A stretch of 64,000 bases of DNA, taken from Streptomyces fagopyri (GTDB lineage: Bacteria; Actinomycetota; Actinomycetes; Streptomycetales; Streptomycetaceae). Of this stretch, positions 53,245 through 61,316 are shown piece by piece. The number at the start of each line of letters is the position of its first letter. Position 1 is the stretch's first letter. The position numbers and the translations under genes are program-made. The stretch covers positions 7,006,001-7,070,000 of the forward strand of contig NZ_CP045643.1 of the NCBI RefSeq assembly GCF_009498275.1, in the 5' to 3' direction. The notes under the pieces are model-generated. The model saw nothing but the letters and a program-made list of their open reading frames with translations, searched no databases and was not told the origin of the DNA.

Positions 53245-54372
53245 GTGCGTACTGCCAAAGCGACGGCCGCGGCCGTCACCGTAGCCCTGGCGGCGAGCGC
53301 GGCCTCCGTGGCGGTGGGCCGGTTCGCCAGCGACGCCGCGCTCAAGGCGCCGCCCGGCAGGCCCCTGCCCACCGAGCCGCGGCTGACCGTGCACGCCACG
53401 GCCCCGGGCCGGATCACGCTCACCCGTGCCCTGGCCTCCCGGCGCGCGGGAACGTACGGACTCGCCGGCGACGGCTCGCACGCGGTCGTCGGCCCGGTCC
53501 TGGAGGACTCGCCCCACACCGCCGACACGGTCGTACGCCGGCTCGAACGCGTCACCCACGGAACCCTGCGGGCGGGAGACCGGGTCTGGCTCACCCCGAA
53601 CCTGTACGTCGGCAACCCGAGCACCGCGCTCGGCCTCGACCACGCCGACGTGGACGTGCCCGGCGAGCTCGGCCCGCTGCCCGCCTGGTTCGTGCCCGGC
53701 GTCCGCGACACCTGGGTCATCACCGTGCACGGCCTGGGCGCCACCCGGGAACTCCCGATGAACGTGATGGAGTTCCTGCACCGCAGCCGGCTCCCCGTCC
53801 TCGACCTCGCCTACCGGGGAGACGTCGGCGCGCCCCGTCCCCCGGACGGCCTCGGCCATCTCGGCGAGACCGAGTGGCGCGACCTGGACGCCGCGCTGCG
53901 CTACGCGATCCGCTACGGCGCCGCGCAGGTCGTCCTGTACGGCTGGTCCACCGGGGCCACCATGGCCCTGCGCACCGCCGCCCACTCCGCCCTGCGGGAC
54001 CGGATCGCCGGGCTGATCCTGGACTCGCCCGTCCTCGACTGGGAAGCCACGCTGCGCGCCCTCGCCACCGCCCGCCACACCCCGAGGGCGCTGCTGCCGC
54101 TCGCGGTCCGGGCCGCCCAGGGCCGCACCGGAGCGCACGGCGACCGCACCCGGCAGGCCGCCGACCCCGACCTGCTCAGGGTGCCGACGCTGGTGCTGCA
54201 CGGCCCGGACGACGTCCTCGCGCCCTGGGGCCCCTCGCGCCGCCTCGCCGGCCGCCGTCCGGACCTGGTCACCCTGCACACGGTCGCGGGGGCTCCGCAC
54301 GGCGCCCTGTGGAACGCCGACCCCACGGAGTACGAAGAGGTCCTGCGCCGCTTCTTGACGCCCCTGATGTAG
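53245..54372 (+). CDS. Alpha/beta hydrolase with N-terminal membrane anchor or signal peptide
   Basis: 375 residues. The first 25 residues (TAAAVTVALAASAASVAVG) form an export or anchor helix. The hydrolase fold begins near residue 150 (TWVITVHGLGATRE) and shows nucleophile elbow LYGWSTGATMA (Ser), acid HGPDDVLAPW (Asp) and AGAPHGALW (His). The 120 residues before it are a family-specific extension. GTG start. Ends just before a long repeat tract. Ester or peptide substrate unknown. Confidence 0.9.
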   Translation: MRTAKATAAAVTVALAASAASVAVGRFASDAALKAPPGRPLPTEPRLTVHATAPGRITLTRALASRRAGTYGLAGDGSHAVVGPVLEDSPHTADTVVRRLERVTHGTLRAGDRVWLTPNLYVGNPSTALGLDHADVDVPGELGPLPAWFVPGVRDTWVITVHGLGATRELPMNVMEFLHRSRLPVLDLAYRGDVGAPRPPDGLGHLGETEWRDLDAALRYAIRYGAAQVVLYGWSTGATMALRTAAHSALRDRIAGLILDSPVLDWEATLRALATARHTPRALLPLAVRAAQGRTGAHGDRTRQAADPDLLRVPTLVLHGPDDVLAPWGPSRRLAGRRPDLVTLHTVAGAPHGALWNADPTEYEEVLRRFLTPLM

Positions 54373-54385
54373 GGGGCGGCCCGAC

Positions 54386-54461
54386 GGGAGCCCTGTCCGA
54401 CACGGGAGCCCTGTCCGACACGGGAGCCCGGTCCGACACGGGGGCCGGGCCTGCCCGACAC
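54386..54461 (+). repeat. 18-bp tandem repeats downstream of the hydrolase gene
   Basis: GGGAGCCCTGTCCGACAC occurs at 54386-54403 and 54404-54421, with a one-base variant at 54422-54439 and a 22-base derivative at 54440-54461. Noncoding; begins 13 bases after the hydrolase stop. Confidence 0.85.
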
Positions 54462-54593
54462 GGCGGCCGGGTCTGCCGCCCCGCGAGCCACCCGGAGCGC
54501 GGCACCGCTCCGTACCGCGAGCCGCGCGGTCCCTGTCGTGCGGTGACCGGGAGCGCAGTAGCGTCGCTCTTCTGGTGCCGGACCCGGGAGAGC

Positions 54594-54975
54594 GGTCCTG
54601 TCGTTCTCGCCGTGCGGGGTCGGGGAGGGCCCCATGGCGCCGCCGTCGCCCTTCCCTCCGGTGTCCGGGACGGCCGAGTCGCTCCTTCCGCGCGGTGGCC
54701 GGGGCAGCGGGATCGCTCCTTCCGCGCGGTGGCCGGGGCAGCGGGATCGCTCCTCCCGCGCGGTGTCCGGGAATGCCGGGTCGTTTCTCCCTCCCGGTGT
54801 CCGGGAAGTCCGCATCGCTCCTCCCGCGCGGCGCCCCGGAGGGCCCTGCCGTTCGCGCCCTGCGGCAACCGGGGTCGCCCTGCCGCACTTCTCGTACGGG
54901 GTCGGGGAGCATCGTGCCGTCACTTCCGCGCGGCGCCCCGGCGAAGCCGCCGGCACGCTTCCGGTTCGGATCGGA
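54594..54975. repeat. 34-bp degenerate minisatellite array
   Basis: Units of exactly 34 bases run from 54636 to 54941 (starts 54636, 54670, 54704, 54738, 54772, 54806, 54840, 54874, 54908), with decayed units before (about 54594, followed by a short insert) and after (54942). The core is TCGCTCCTYCCGCGCGGTG then NCCGGG. Units at 54704 and 54738 match at 32 of 34 bases. As 34 is not a multiple of three and no frame is conserved, it is noncoding. Confidence 0.88.
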
Positions 54976-55100
54976 CCAACTCGCGCGGGGCCTCGCTCAC
55001 ACGTGTCGAGCCCCCGCAAATCCCCGTGCATTGGCCACCCCTGTCGCCTGCTGTGACATTCCGTTTGGGTTTTCGGACCGCCAACCGGAAGACTGCACCC
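54976..55100 (+). promoter_or_regulatory. Probable promoter region of the downstream unknown gene
   Basis: After the repeat array the composition drops in GC (CATTCCGTTTGGGTTTTCGG at about 55060-55080) and GGAAG precedes the GTG at 55101. No clear -10/-35 pair is identified. The whole stretch from 54373 to here holds no supported gene. Confidence 0.4.
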
Positions 55101-56510
55101 GTGACGTCCCGTAACCCGCGCGACTCCAGGCTCCGACTCGTCCGCCCGCGGCCCCTGGCTGCCGCCCCCCGAGCGGTGACCCAGCGCAGCTCGCGCCGAC
55201 CCGCACCCCGGCCCCCCGAGGGCACCCCGCCGCCGGCGGAACTCGCCCGCATGGCACGCACCGGCCTCGCCGACGCGGCCCGCGTGGCCCGCTGGGCGGA
55301 CTCCATGCTCGGCCCGGGGCGCGACGGCGCGACCCCCGACGACAAGGGCACCCTCTCCGAAGCAACCGCCGAACGGGCCGCCGGCGAGTTGGGCCTGACC
55401 CCGGCTCAGGTCCGCGCGGACTGGGACACCGCACGCCTCGCGGGCCTCATCGAGGTGCACGGCGACATCGCCCGTCCGGGCTGGCGTCTGCGTGCCTGGA
55501 ACCGCGACGACAGTGCCGTCCTGCGCGGCTGGGTCGCCCTCTTCGACGCCTGGTCGCTCGCCCATCCGGAGCCCGCGGACCGAGAGGCGTCCGCCGTCGC
55601 CGAGGTCGTCTCCGCGATGCCCCAGGTGCTCTCCTTCCTCCAGCTCTCCGCCGGGCCCGTCCCCGTGGAGCAGCTCCTCGACCTCCTCGAACAGCGGGTC
55701 ACGGAGCTGCGCACCGAGCGCTGCGAGATCCCCTACGGTCCCCAGCCGGAGCCCGCCCCGGAGCCCGCCGCGCCCCCGGTCACGGACGCCCCGCTCGCCC
55801 CTCTCCTCGACTGGGCCCTGCACGCCCTGGCCGCCGTGGGAGCGCTCACCTGCGCCGACGGACAGGCCACCCTCACCCCGCTCGGCAGCTGGGCGGTCTG
55901 GGTCAAACTGGAGCAGATCTGCGTCGCGGCGCAGAGCCCCGCCGGAAACATCGAGCAGCCCGCCGCGGACATGCTCCGCGGCTGCGCCCAGCTGCGCCCG
56001 AACGCGGCCCGCGCCGAGTACCGCGCCTGGCTCGCCGCCCGCCCGGTCGGCAGCGCCGTCACCGAACTCCTGGCCGCCGCCCGGGGCGAGGACGCCCTCA
56101 CCCGCGGACTCGCCTTCGAGGCTCTGCGCGTGGTCGGCGCCCCCGCCGAGCCCGATGTGCGCTCCGTGGCCGAGGAGAGCTGGCTGCGCCCCTACGCGCT
56201 GCTCTGGCTCGCCGAGCACGACGGCCACGACCCGGAGGACGCCCACGAGGTCCTCACCCGCCAGGAGTCCACCTGGTTGTGGGTCGACACCGCCGCCGCG
56301 GTCGCCGACCACGGCGAGGCGCCGCTTCTCGTGCGGCACCTGGAGTCCGCCGTGCAGCCGACCGTGCCCGCGCTCCTCGACGAGGTGCGCGCCGTCGGGC
56401 ACCCCCGCACCGTCCAGGTCCTGGTCGCGCTCGCGGCCGCGCACCCGGACCCGGCGCTCGCCAAGGCCGTCCGCCGGGCCGCCTTCCAGGTGCACACCGG
56501 AGGGAGCTGA
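55101..56510 (+). CDS. Unknown Streptomyces protein, predicted helical, winged-helix-like N-terminus
   Basis: About 469 residues. The first 45 are basic and disordered (many Arg/Pro). Residues 50-130 (ELARMARTGLADAARVARW, LSEATAERAAGELGLTPAQVRADWDTARLAGLIEVHG) resemble a winged helix. The rest is helical, with a Pro-rich spacer near 210 (PEPAPEPAAPPV), and the last 150 residues look like HEAT-type repeats (LTRGLAFEALRVVGAPAEPDVRSV, VRAVGHPRTVQVLVALAAAHPDPALAKAV). I recognise no named family. GTG at 55101 has GGAAG upstream; a later ATG at 55251 is possible. Converges with the VOC gene, 8 bases apart. Confidence 0.82.
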   Translation: MTSRNPRDSRLRLVRPRPLAAAPRAVTQRSSRRPAPRPPEGTPPPAELARMARTGLADAARVARWADSMLGPGRDGATPDDKGTLSEATAERAAGELGLTPAQVRADWDTARLAGLIEVHGDIARPGWRLRAWNRDDSAVLRGWVALFDAWSLAHPEPADREASAVAEVVSAMPQVLSFLQLSAGPVPVEQLLDLLEQRVTELRTERCEIPYGPQPEPAPEPAAPPVTDAPLAPLLDWALHALAAVGALTCADGQATLTPLGSWAVWVKLEQICVAAQSPAGNIEQPAADMLRGCAQLRPNAARAEYRAWLAARPVGSAVTELLAAARGEDALTRGLAFEALRVVGAPAEPDVRSVAEESWLRPYALLWLAEHDGHDPEDAHEVLTRQESTWLWVDTAAAVADHGEAPLLVRHLESAVQPTVPALLDEVRAVGHPRTVQVLVALAAAHPDPALAKAVRRAAFQVHTGGS

Positions 56511-56518
56511 GCGGTGGC

Positions 56519-56932
56519 CTAGGCGCCGGACTCCGGCGCGTACGTGCCGAAGCTCCAGACGTTGCCCTCGGCGTCGCGGGCCAGATAGTCCCGCGAGCCG
56601 TAGTCCTGGTCGGTCGGGGGCATCAGGATCTCCGCGCCATGGTCCACGGCGCGCTGGTGGTGCGCGTCGACGTCGTCCACGACCACGTACACCCCGGTGG
56701 GGCCGGCGTCCTTCATCGCGGTGTCGAAGACGCCCCCGCGGCCCTTGGAACCGAGCATCACCGCTCCGGCGCCCTGGACCAGCTCGGCGTGCATCACCGT
56801 GCCGTCCTCGCTCTCGTACACCGACAGCTCGGTGAAGCCGAAGGCCTCCGTGAGCTGCCGGATGGCCGCCTTCGCGTCCGCGTACAGCAGTGTCGGGTAG
56901 ATGCTCGGACGTCCGCCGTCCATGCCCGCCAT
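56519..56932 (-). CDS. VOC-family (glyoxalase/bleomycin resistance) protein
   Basis: About 137 residues with two beta-alpha-beta-beta-beta modules: SIYPTLLYADAKAAIRQLTEAFGF and GVYVVVDDVDAHHQRAVDHGAEI, closing with the typical YLARDAEGNVWSFGTY. May bind a metal or small hydrophobic molecule; substrate unknown. ATG at 56932 has AAGGAG 8 bases upstream; the frame is open further upstream without support. Confidence 0.9.
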   Translation of the reverse strand: MAGMDGGRPSIYPTLLYADAKAAIRQLTEAFGFTELSVYESEDGTVMHAELVQGAGAVMLGSKGRGGVFDTAMKDAGPTGVYVVVDDVDAHHQRAVDHGAEILMPPTDQDYGSRDYLARDAEGNVWSFGTYAPESGA

Positions 56933-57026
56933 ACGACCACTCCTTCTCGTCCCGCCGCCGGAATGTGACCTGCCCCACAGTCTCGCACCGGCCACTGACA
57001 ACGCCCCCGCGAGCCGGACCGGTGCG

Positions 57027-57917
57027 TCAGCGGAAGGTGTTGCACTGCGCCATGTCACCGGTGCGGTAGCCCTGGTAGAACCACTGCTGGCGCTGCGCGG
57101 CCGAGCCGTGCGTCCAGGTCTCCGGTGTCACCCGCCCCTGGAACTTCTGCTGGATACGGTCGTCGCCGACGGCCGCCGCCGCGTCGAGCCCGTCGCGGAT
57201 GTCGGCCGCGGTGAGACTGCTGAGCAGCGGCCTGCCCGTCGCCGGGTCCTTCGTCGTCGTCGCGTGGTGCGCCCACACCCCGGCGTAGCAGTCGGCCTGC
57301 AGTTCCACCTTCACCGAGTTGCTGGTCGCGCCCGAGACGCCGTCCTGGGCCCGGCCCAGCGTCCCCATCAGGTCCTGCACGTGGTGCCCGTACTCGTGCG
57401 CGACCACGTAGGCCTGCGCGAACGGACCGCCACTGGAGCCGAACTTGGTCCGCAGGTCGTCGAAGAAGCCCAGGTCCACGTAGACCTTGCGGTCGGCGGG
57501 GCAGTAGAAGGGCCCGACGGCCGAGGTCGCGGTGCCGCACGCGGTGGCCACCCGGTTGCTGAAGAAGACGGTCGGCGAGCGGGTGTACACCCCGTCGCGC
57601 CGGGCGAACTCCTGTGTCCAGAAGTCCTGCACGCTGTTGACCACGGCCACGACGCGGCAGTCCTCCTTGGCGTTCGCGTCCCGCCCCGTCCGGCACGTCT
57701 CCTTGATCTGGTCGAGCGAGGAGGAGGTCGCCGCGGGCTGGTCGTTGCCGGAGGAGAGCCCGAGCTGGTCGGGTCCCACGCCGAAGAACAGCCCGAGCAG
57801 CAGCGCGATCAGGCCGGCGATGCCGCCACCGACGGTCGCCCGGCCACCGGGGATGCGGCTGCCGCGCACGTCCTGCACCTCGGAGGTGTCCAGGTCGGCG
57901 TCGTCGTCGAACTGCAT
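57027..57917 (-). CDS. Neutral zinc metallopeptidase (YpfJ-like) membrane protein
   Basis: 296 residues. One membrane helix ([18 protein letters not shown]) near residue 40 anchors an extracellular domain. Zinc motif [11 protein letters not shown] and a third-ligand region [15 protein letters not shown] fit the YpfJ/KPN_02809-type neutral zinc metallopeptidases. The Arg/Gly-rich cytoplasmic N-terminus ([17 protein letters not shown]) is typical. ATG start. Substrate unknown. Single gene, upstream of the VOC gene with about 95 bases between. Confidence 0.93.
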   Translation of the reverse strand: MQFDDDADLDTSEVQDVRGSRIPGGRATVGGGIAGLIALLLGLFFGVGPDQLGLSSGNDQPAATSSSLDQIKETCRTGRDANAKEDCRVVAVVNSVQDFWTQEFARRDGVYTRSPTVFFSNRVATACGTATSAVGPFYCPADRKVYVDLGFFDDLRTKFGSSGGPFAQAYVVAHEYGHHVQDLMGTLGRAQDGVSGATSNSVKVELQADCYAGVWAHHATTTKDPATGRPLLSSLTAADIRDGLDAAAAVGDDRIQQKFQGRVTPETWTHGSAAQRQQWFYQGYRTGDMAQCNTFR

Positions 57918-58115
57918 GGGCCCACCATCCTCCGCGTACGGCCGCGCGGGTCGCTCCGTGCCGCCATCCTCGTACGCCCGGGGCGGCCCGGCTCCGGGCG
58001 GAGGGCCGAACGGGGGACCTCCGGCGGCCGCTCGCGTGTGTCCCGGCGAGGCCCCGCCGGGACACCCCTACGCTCTGCGCCGGAGCCCGGGCAGGGGCGG
58101 AGGAGGGGACAAGGG

Positions 58116-59192
58116 GTGGGCACTGTGCCGGTAGAGGCGACGCGGTCCGAACGGACCGCGGGTTCTGTGGCGACCGTCGTCGGCGGCGACGGCAGCTCCG
58201 GAGGGACCGCCGAGTCGCCACGGATCACTGATTCGCCACGGATCACTGAGTCGTCACGGACCGGCGAGTCGTCACGGACCGGTGGGTCGTCACGGACCGG
58301 TGGGTCGGCACGGGTCGGTGAGTCGTCACAGACCGCCGAGTCGGCACGGGCCGGCGAGTCCGCAGGGGTCGCCGAGGCGCTATGGCCGGCCGAGACGCCA
58401 CGGACCGCCCGTTCCGCTCGGCCCGCCCCGGCGGACGGGAGCGGGAAGGCGCCCGGGCCGCCTCCCTCCGCGGCCCGTCGTCGTAGGGCTCGCGCCCCGC
58501 TCCTCGTCGCCGTCGCGCTGCTGCTCACCGTGGTCCACCAGGCACGTCCGGCCCCCTACGGGGACCGGCTCGCGCCGCACGCGCGCGTGGACCACGCGCG
58601 GGGCACCCCGCCGCCGTCGCGGCCCCCGCTGCGGACGGCCGGCGGGGCCGTCGAGGCCTACGACGCGGCGACCGGCCGCGCCCGCTGGACGTACGCGCGT
58701 GAGGGCCACCGCCCGCTGGCCGTGCTGCCCGCGCGCGGGCACGCGATCGCGCTCTGGGACGACGGGCTGGTCACCGACACCACGCGCCACGACGGGAGCG
58801 CCGTCCGCCGGCACCGGGCCCTGCCCGGGACCACCCGGTGGCTCGCGGACCACGGGGCGACCGGCGTGCTGCGGCTCCTGGGCGACGGCATGCTCGCCGT
58901 GATCACCCCCGAGCGCGTCGCCGCCTACCGTGTCGCCGACGGCGATCTGCGCTGGATCCTGCCCGCCCGGCCCGGCTGCCGTTTCGTGCCCGCACGTGCC
59001 GTTCGTCACGGTGCGGTGCTCCTGATCGCGCGGCCCTGCCCCGCCGAGGACCGCTGGACGGCCGGGCTCGTCGCGGTGGACGACCTGGGCATCGTCGCCC
59101 CGCACCGCGCGCCGCTGGGCAACGGACGGCGGGACCAAAGCCGCGGTGCCGGGCACCCGCACCCCGGAAAAGTGGTTGCACCGCCCCGTTAG
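58116..59192 (+). CDS. PQQ-like beta-propeller membrane protein with Ser/Thr repeat segment
   Basis: About 358 residues. The N-terminal 115 are disordered and built from nine 6-residue units (ESSRTG-like). A basic stretch and one membrane helix (APLLVAVALLLTVVHQA) lead into an extracellular part with PQQ/WD-like strands (AVEAYDAATGRARWTYAREG, AIALWDDGLVTDTTRHDG, RVAAYRVADGDLRWIL). It appears to have only three or four blades, short for a full propeller. GTG at 58116 has GGAGGAGGGG upstream; GTG at 58125 is an alternative. Its TAG stop lies inside the -10 box proposed for the next transcript. Confidence 0.8.
   Translation: MGTVPVEATRSERTAGSVATVVGGDGSSGGTAESPRITDSPRITESSRTGESSRTGGSSRTGGSARVGESSQTAESARAGESAGVAEALWPAETPRTARSARPAPADGSGKAPGPPPSAARRRRARAPLLVAVALLLTVVHQARPAPYGDRLAPHARVDHARGTPPPSRPPLRTAGGAVEAYDAATGRARWTYAREGHRPLAVLPARGHAIALWDDGLVTDTTRHDGSAVRRHRALPGTTRWLADHGATGVLRLLGDGMLAVITPERVAAYRVADGDLRWILPARPGCRFVPARAVRHGAVLLIARPCPAEDRWTAGLVAVDDLGIVAPHRAPLGNGRRDQSRGAGHPHPGKVVAPPR
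58212..58373 (+). repeat. Nine in-frame 18-bp repeats in the PQQ-like gene
   Basis: Units from 58212 (GAGTCGCCACGGATCACT) onward, exactly 18 bases each, the best conserved being GAGTCGTCACGGACCGGY at 58248, 58266 and 58284. They code for six-residue Ser/Thr/Arg-rich repeats before the membrane helix. Confidence 0.88.
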
Positions 59193-59195
59193 ACT
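59190..59195 (+). promoter_or_regulatory. -10 box (TAGACT) for leaderless transcription of the MAILLAH mini-ORF
   Basis: TAGACT (59190-59195) is followed 7 bases later by ATG at 59202, the spacing expected when transcription starts on the A of the start codon. No good -35 is seen. Confidence 0.5.
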
Positions 59196-59201
59196 TGGCC
59201 C

Positions 59202-59225
59202 ATGGCCATTCTCCTCGCGCATTAG
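59202..59225 (+). CDS. Leaderless mini-ORF MAILLAH upstream of the ABC-F gene
   Basis: ATG GCC ATT CTC CTC GCG CAT TAG encodes seven residues and ends 58 bases before the ABC-F GTG. With a -10 box immediately upstream it looks like a leaderless leader peptide. ABC-F genes are often controlled by short upstream ORFs that sense stalled ribosomes; whether this one does so is inference. Confidence 0.5.
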   Translation: MAILLAH

Positions 59226-59283
59226 ACGGCGGGAACGTCCTCAGCCGCCCACCCCGCCAACGACCCTGCCCAGGAGTCTGTCC

Positions 59284-60882
59284 GTGATCTCCGCCTCCGG
59301 TATCGAGCTGCGCGCCGGCGCCCGCATCCTCATCGAGTCCGCCACCTTCCGCATCACCAAGGGCGACCGCATCGGCCTGGTCGGGCGCAACGGCGCCGGC
59401 AAGACGACCCTCACCAAGGTCCTCGCGGGAGAGGGCATGCCGGCCGCGGGCAACGTCGCCCGCTCGGGCGAGGTCGGCTACCTGCCGCAGGACCCGCGCA
59501 CCGGCGACCTCGACGTACTCGCCCGCGACCGCGTCCTGTCCGCGCGCGGCCTGGACACCCTCCTGCGCAAGATGCGGGAGAACGAACAGCGCATCGCCAA
59601 CGGCTCGGGAGCCACCCGCGACAAGGCCATGCGGCAGTACGAGCGCCAGGAGACGGAGTTCCTCACCAAGGGCGGGTACTCCGCCGAGGCCGAGGCCGCC
59701 ACCATCGCCGCCGCGCTCAACCTGCCCGACCGCGTGCTCGGCCAGCCCCTGCACACGCTCTCCGGCGGTCAGCGGCGCCGTATCGAGCTGGCCCGCATCC
59801 TCTTCTCGGACGCCGACACGCTCCTGCTCGACGAGCCGACGAACCACCTCGACGCCGACTCGATCGTCTGGCTGCGCGACTACCTGAAGACGTACCGCGG
59901 CGGCTTCATCGTGATCTCCCACGACGTCGACCTCGTCGAGACGGTCGTCAACAAGGTCTTCTACCTGGACGCCAACCGCGCCCAGATCGACGTCTACAAC
60001 ATGGGCTGGAAGCTCTACCAGCAGCAGCGCGAGGCCGACGAGAAGCGCCGCAAGCGCGAGCGGCAGAACGCCGAGAAGAAGGCCGCGGCGCTCAACGCCC
60101 AGGCCGACAAGATGCGCGCCAAGGCCACCAAGACCGTCGCCGCGCAGAACATGGCCAAGCGCGCCGACCGGCTGCTCGCCGGACTGGACGCCGTCCGTGT
60201 CTCCGACAAGGTCGCCAAGCTGCGCTTCCCCGAGCCCGCCCCCTGCGGCAAGACCCCGCTCATGGCGGAGGGACTGTCGAAGTCGTACGGCTCCCTGGAG
60301 ATCTTCACCGACGTCGACCTGGCCATCGACAAGGGCTCCCGCGTCGTCATCCTCGGCCTGAACGGCGCGGGCAAGACGACCCTCCTGCGGCTGCTCGGCG
60401 GCGTCGAGACCCCTGACACCGGCGGGGTCGTCGAGGGACACGGACTCAAGCTCGGCTACTACGCGCAGGAGCACGAGACCCTCGACCCCGAGCGCACGGT
60501 GCTGGAGAACATGCGCTCCGCCGCCCCGGACCTCGACCTGGTCGAGGTCCGCAAGACGCTCGGCTCGTTCCTGTTCTCCGGCGACGACGTCGACAAGCCC
60601 GCCGGGGTCCTCTCCGGCGGCGAGAAGACCCGTCTCGCGCTCGCGACCCTGGTGGTCTCCTCCGCGAACGTCCTCCTCCTCGACGAGCCGACGAACAACC
60701 TCGACCCGGCCAGCCGCGAGGAGATCCTCGGCGCGCTGCGCACGTACAAGGGCGCCGTCGTCCTCGTCACTCACGACGAGGGCGCCGTCGAGGCGCTCCA
60801 GCCGGAGCGGATCATCCTGCTGCCGGACGGTGTCGAGGACCTGTGGGGCGCCGACTACGCGGACCTGGTCGCCCTCGCCTGA
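59284..60882 (+). CDS. ABC-F family ATPase (ribosome-associated, EttA-like)
   Basis: About 532 residues, two ATPase cassettes without membrane domains. Cassette 1: Walker A GRNGAGKTT, LSGGQRRR, LLLDEPTNHLD. Cassette 2: GLNGAGKTTL, LSGGEKTR, LLLDEPTNNLD. Between them is a long charged helical linker (LYQQQREADEKRRKRERQNAEKKAAAL, about 240-300) that reaches into the ribosomal E site/P site. Probably a translation factor (or housekeeping resistance protein) rather than a transporter. GTG with AGGAG upstream; the earlier ATG at 59146 is not used. Confidence 0.95.
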   Translation: MISASGIELRAGARILIESATFRITKGDRIGLVGRNGAGKTTLTKVLAGEGMPAAGNVARSGEVGYLPQDPRTGDLDVLARDRVLSARGLDTLLRKMRENEQRIANGSGATRDKAMRQYERQETEFLTKGGYSAEAEAATIAAALNLPDRVLGQPLHTLSGGQRRRIELARILFSDADTLLLDEPTNHLDADSIVWLRDYLKTYRGGFIVISHDVDLVETVVNKVFYLDANRAQIDVYNMGWKLYQQQREADEKRRKRERQNAEKKAAALNAQADKMRAKATKTVAAQNMAKRADRLLAGLDAVRVSDKVAKLRFPEPAPCGKTPLMAEGLSKSYGSLEIFTDVDLAIDKGSRVVILGLNGAGKTTLLRLLGGVETPDTGGVVEGHGLKLGYYAQEHETLDPERTVLENMRSAAPDLDLVEVRKTLGSFLFSGDDVDKPAGVLSGGEKTRLALATLVVSSANVLLLDEPTNNLDPASREEILGALRTYKGAVVLVTHDEGAVEALQPERIILLPDGVEDLWGADYADLVALA

Positions 60883-60979
60883 GCGGCTCGCCCGAGTGCT
60901 TGCCCGAGTGCTCGCCCGAGCCCTTGTGCGGCCCGCCGGGACCCGATGGGGTGCCCCGGGGCGGCCGTCAGCACGACGT

Positions 60980-61047
60980 GATCGAATGGCTGATCCACTG
61001 CGTATGGATCATTCGGCCGATCCGTGATCCATCATCTGTGTGAGATC
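60980..61047. promoter_or_regulatory. Cluster of six GATC sites upstream of gbn
   Basis: GATC occurs at 60980, 60992, 61007, 61019, 61026 and 61044. Gbn is known as a GATC-binding nucleoid protein, so this is a natural autoregulatory site. Confidence 0.7.
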
Positions 61048-61081
61048 TCCTCGTACCGAGGTGTGTCGTACATCGATTTCG

Positions 61082-61114
61082 CGGCCGAGTCCCTTGTTCC
61101 CAAGGGCTCGGCCG
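61082..61114. terminator. Hairpin in the gbn upstream region
   Basis: Outer arms CGGCCGAG (61082-61089) and CTCGGCCG (61107-61114), inner arms CCCTTG and CAAGGG, loop TTCC, one bulged T. It may terminate the ABC-F transcript or lie in the gbn leader. Confidence 0.6.
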
Positions 61115-61316
61115 TCGCGCGTCGCTGACCTGGCACTTTGCTGAAGAACCTGTTCGGCCGTACGGACGGACCAGTGCGGAACCCATGATTCCATTCGTGG
61201 GGACGGGCTCCTGTCGTCAAAACCTTGTCTCACGGACCTTGCCGAATGGCTGGCCATGAAGCCCTTGAGGGGTGATCATGAGAAGTCCAGAGCGCACTTC
61301 CCATGAGGAGGCACGG

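Larger units (their letters stand above)
60883..61316. other. Regulatory intergenic region upstream of gbn
   Basis: About 430 bases. The first 60 hold GCCCGAGTGCTTGCCCGAG-type short repeats. Then come six GATC sites (60980-61047), a hairpin at 61082-61114, and the gbn leader. No gene is supported. Possible earlier in-frame gbn starts at 61272 (GTG) and 61278 (ATG) lie near the end. Confidence 0.6.

Noticed and set aside
54594..54975. CRISPR array
   Set aside because: The 34-bp units are directly adjacent and degenerate, with no unique spacers between conserved repeats, and no cas genes are present.
53913..56978. A 1021-residue - strand protein opposite the minisatellite and the unknown gene
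   Set aside because: It is an open frame created by GC-rich sequence; it crosses two genes and a repeat array whose period is not a multiple of three, and shows no family features.
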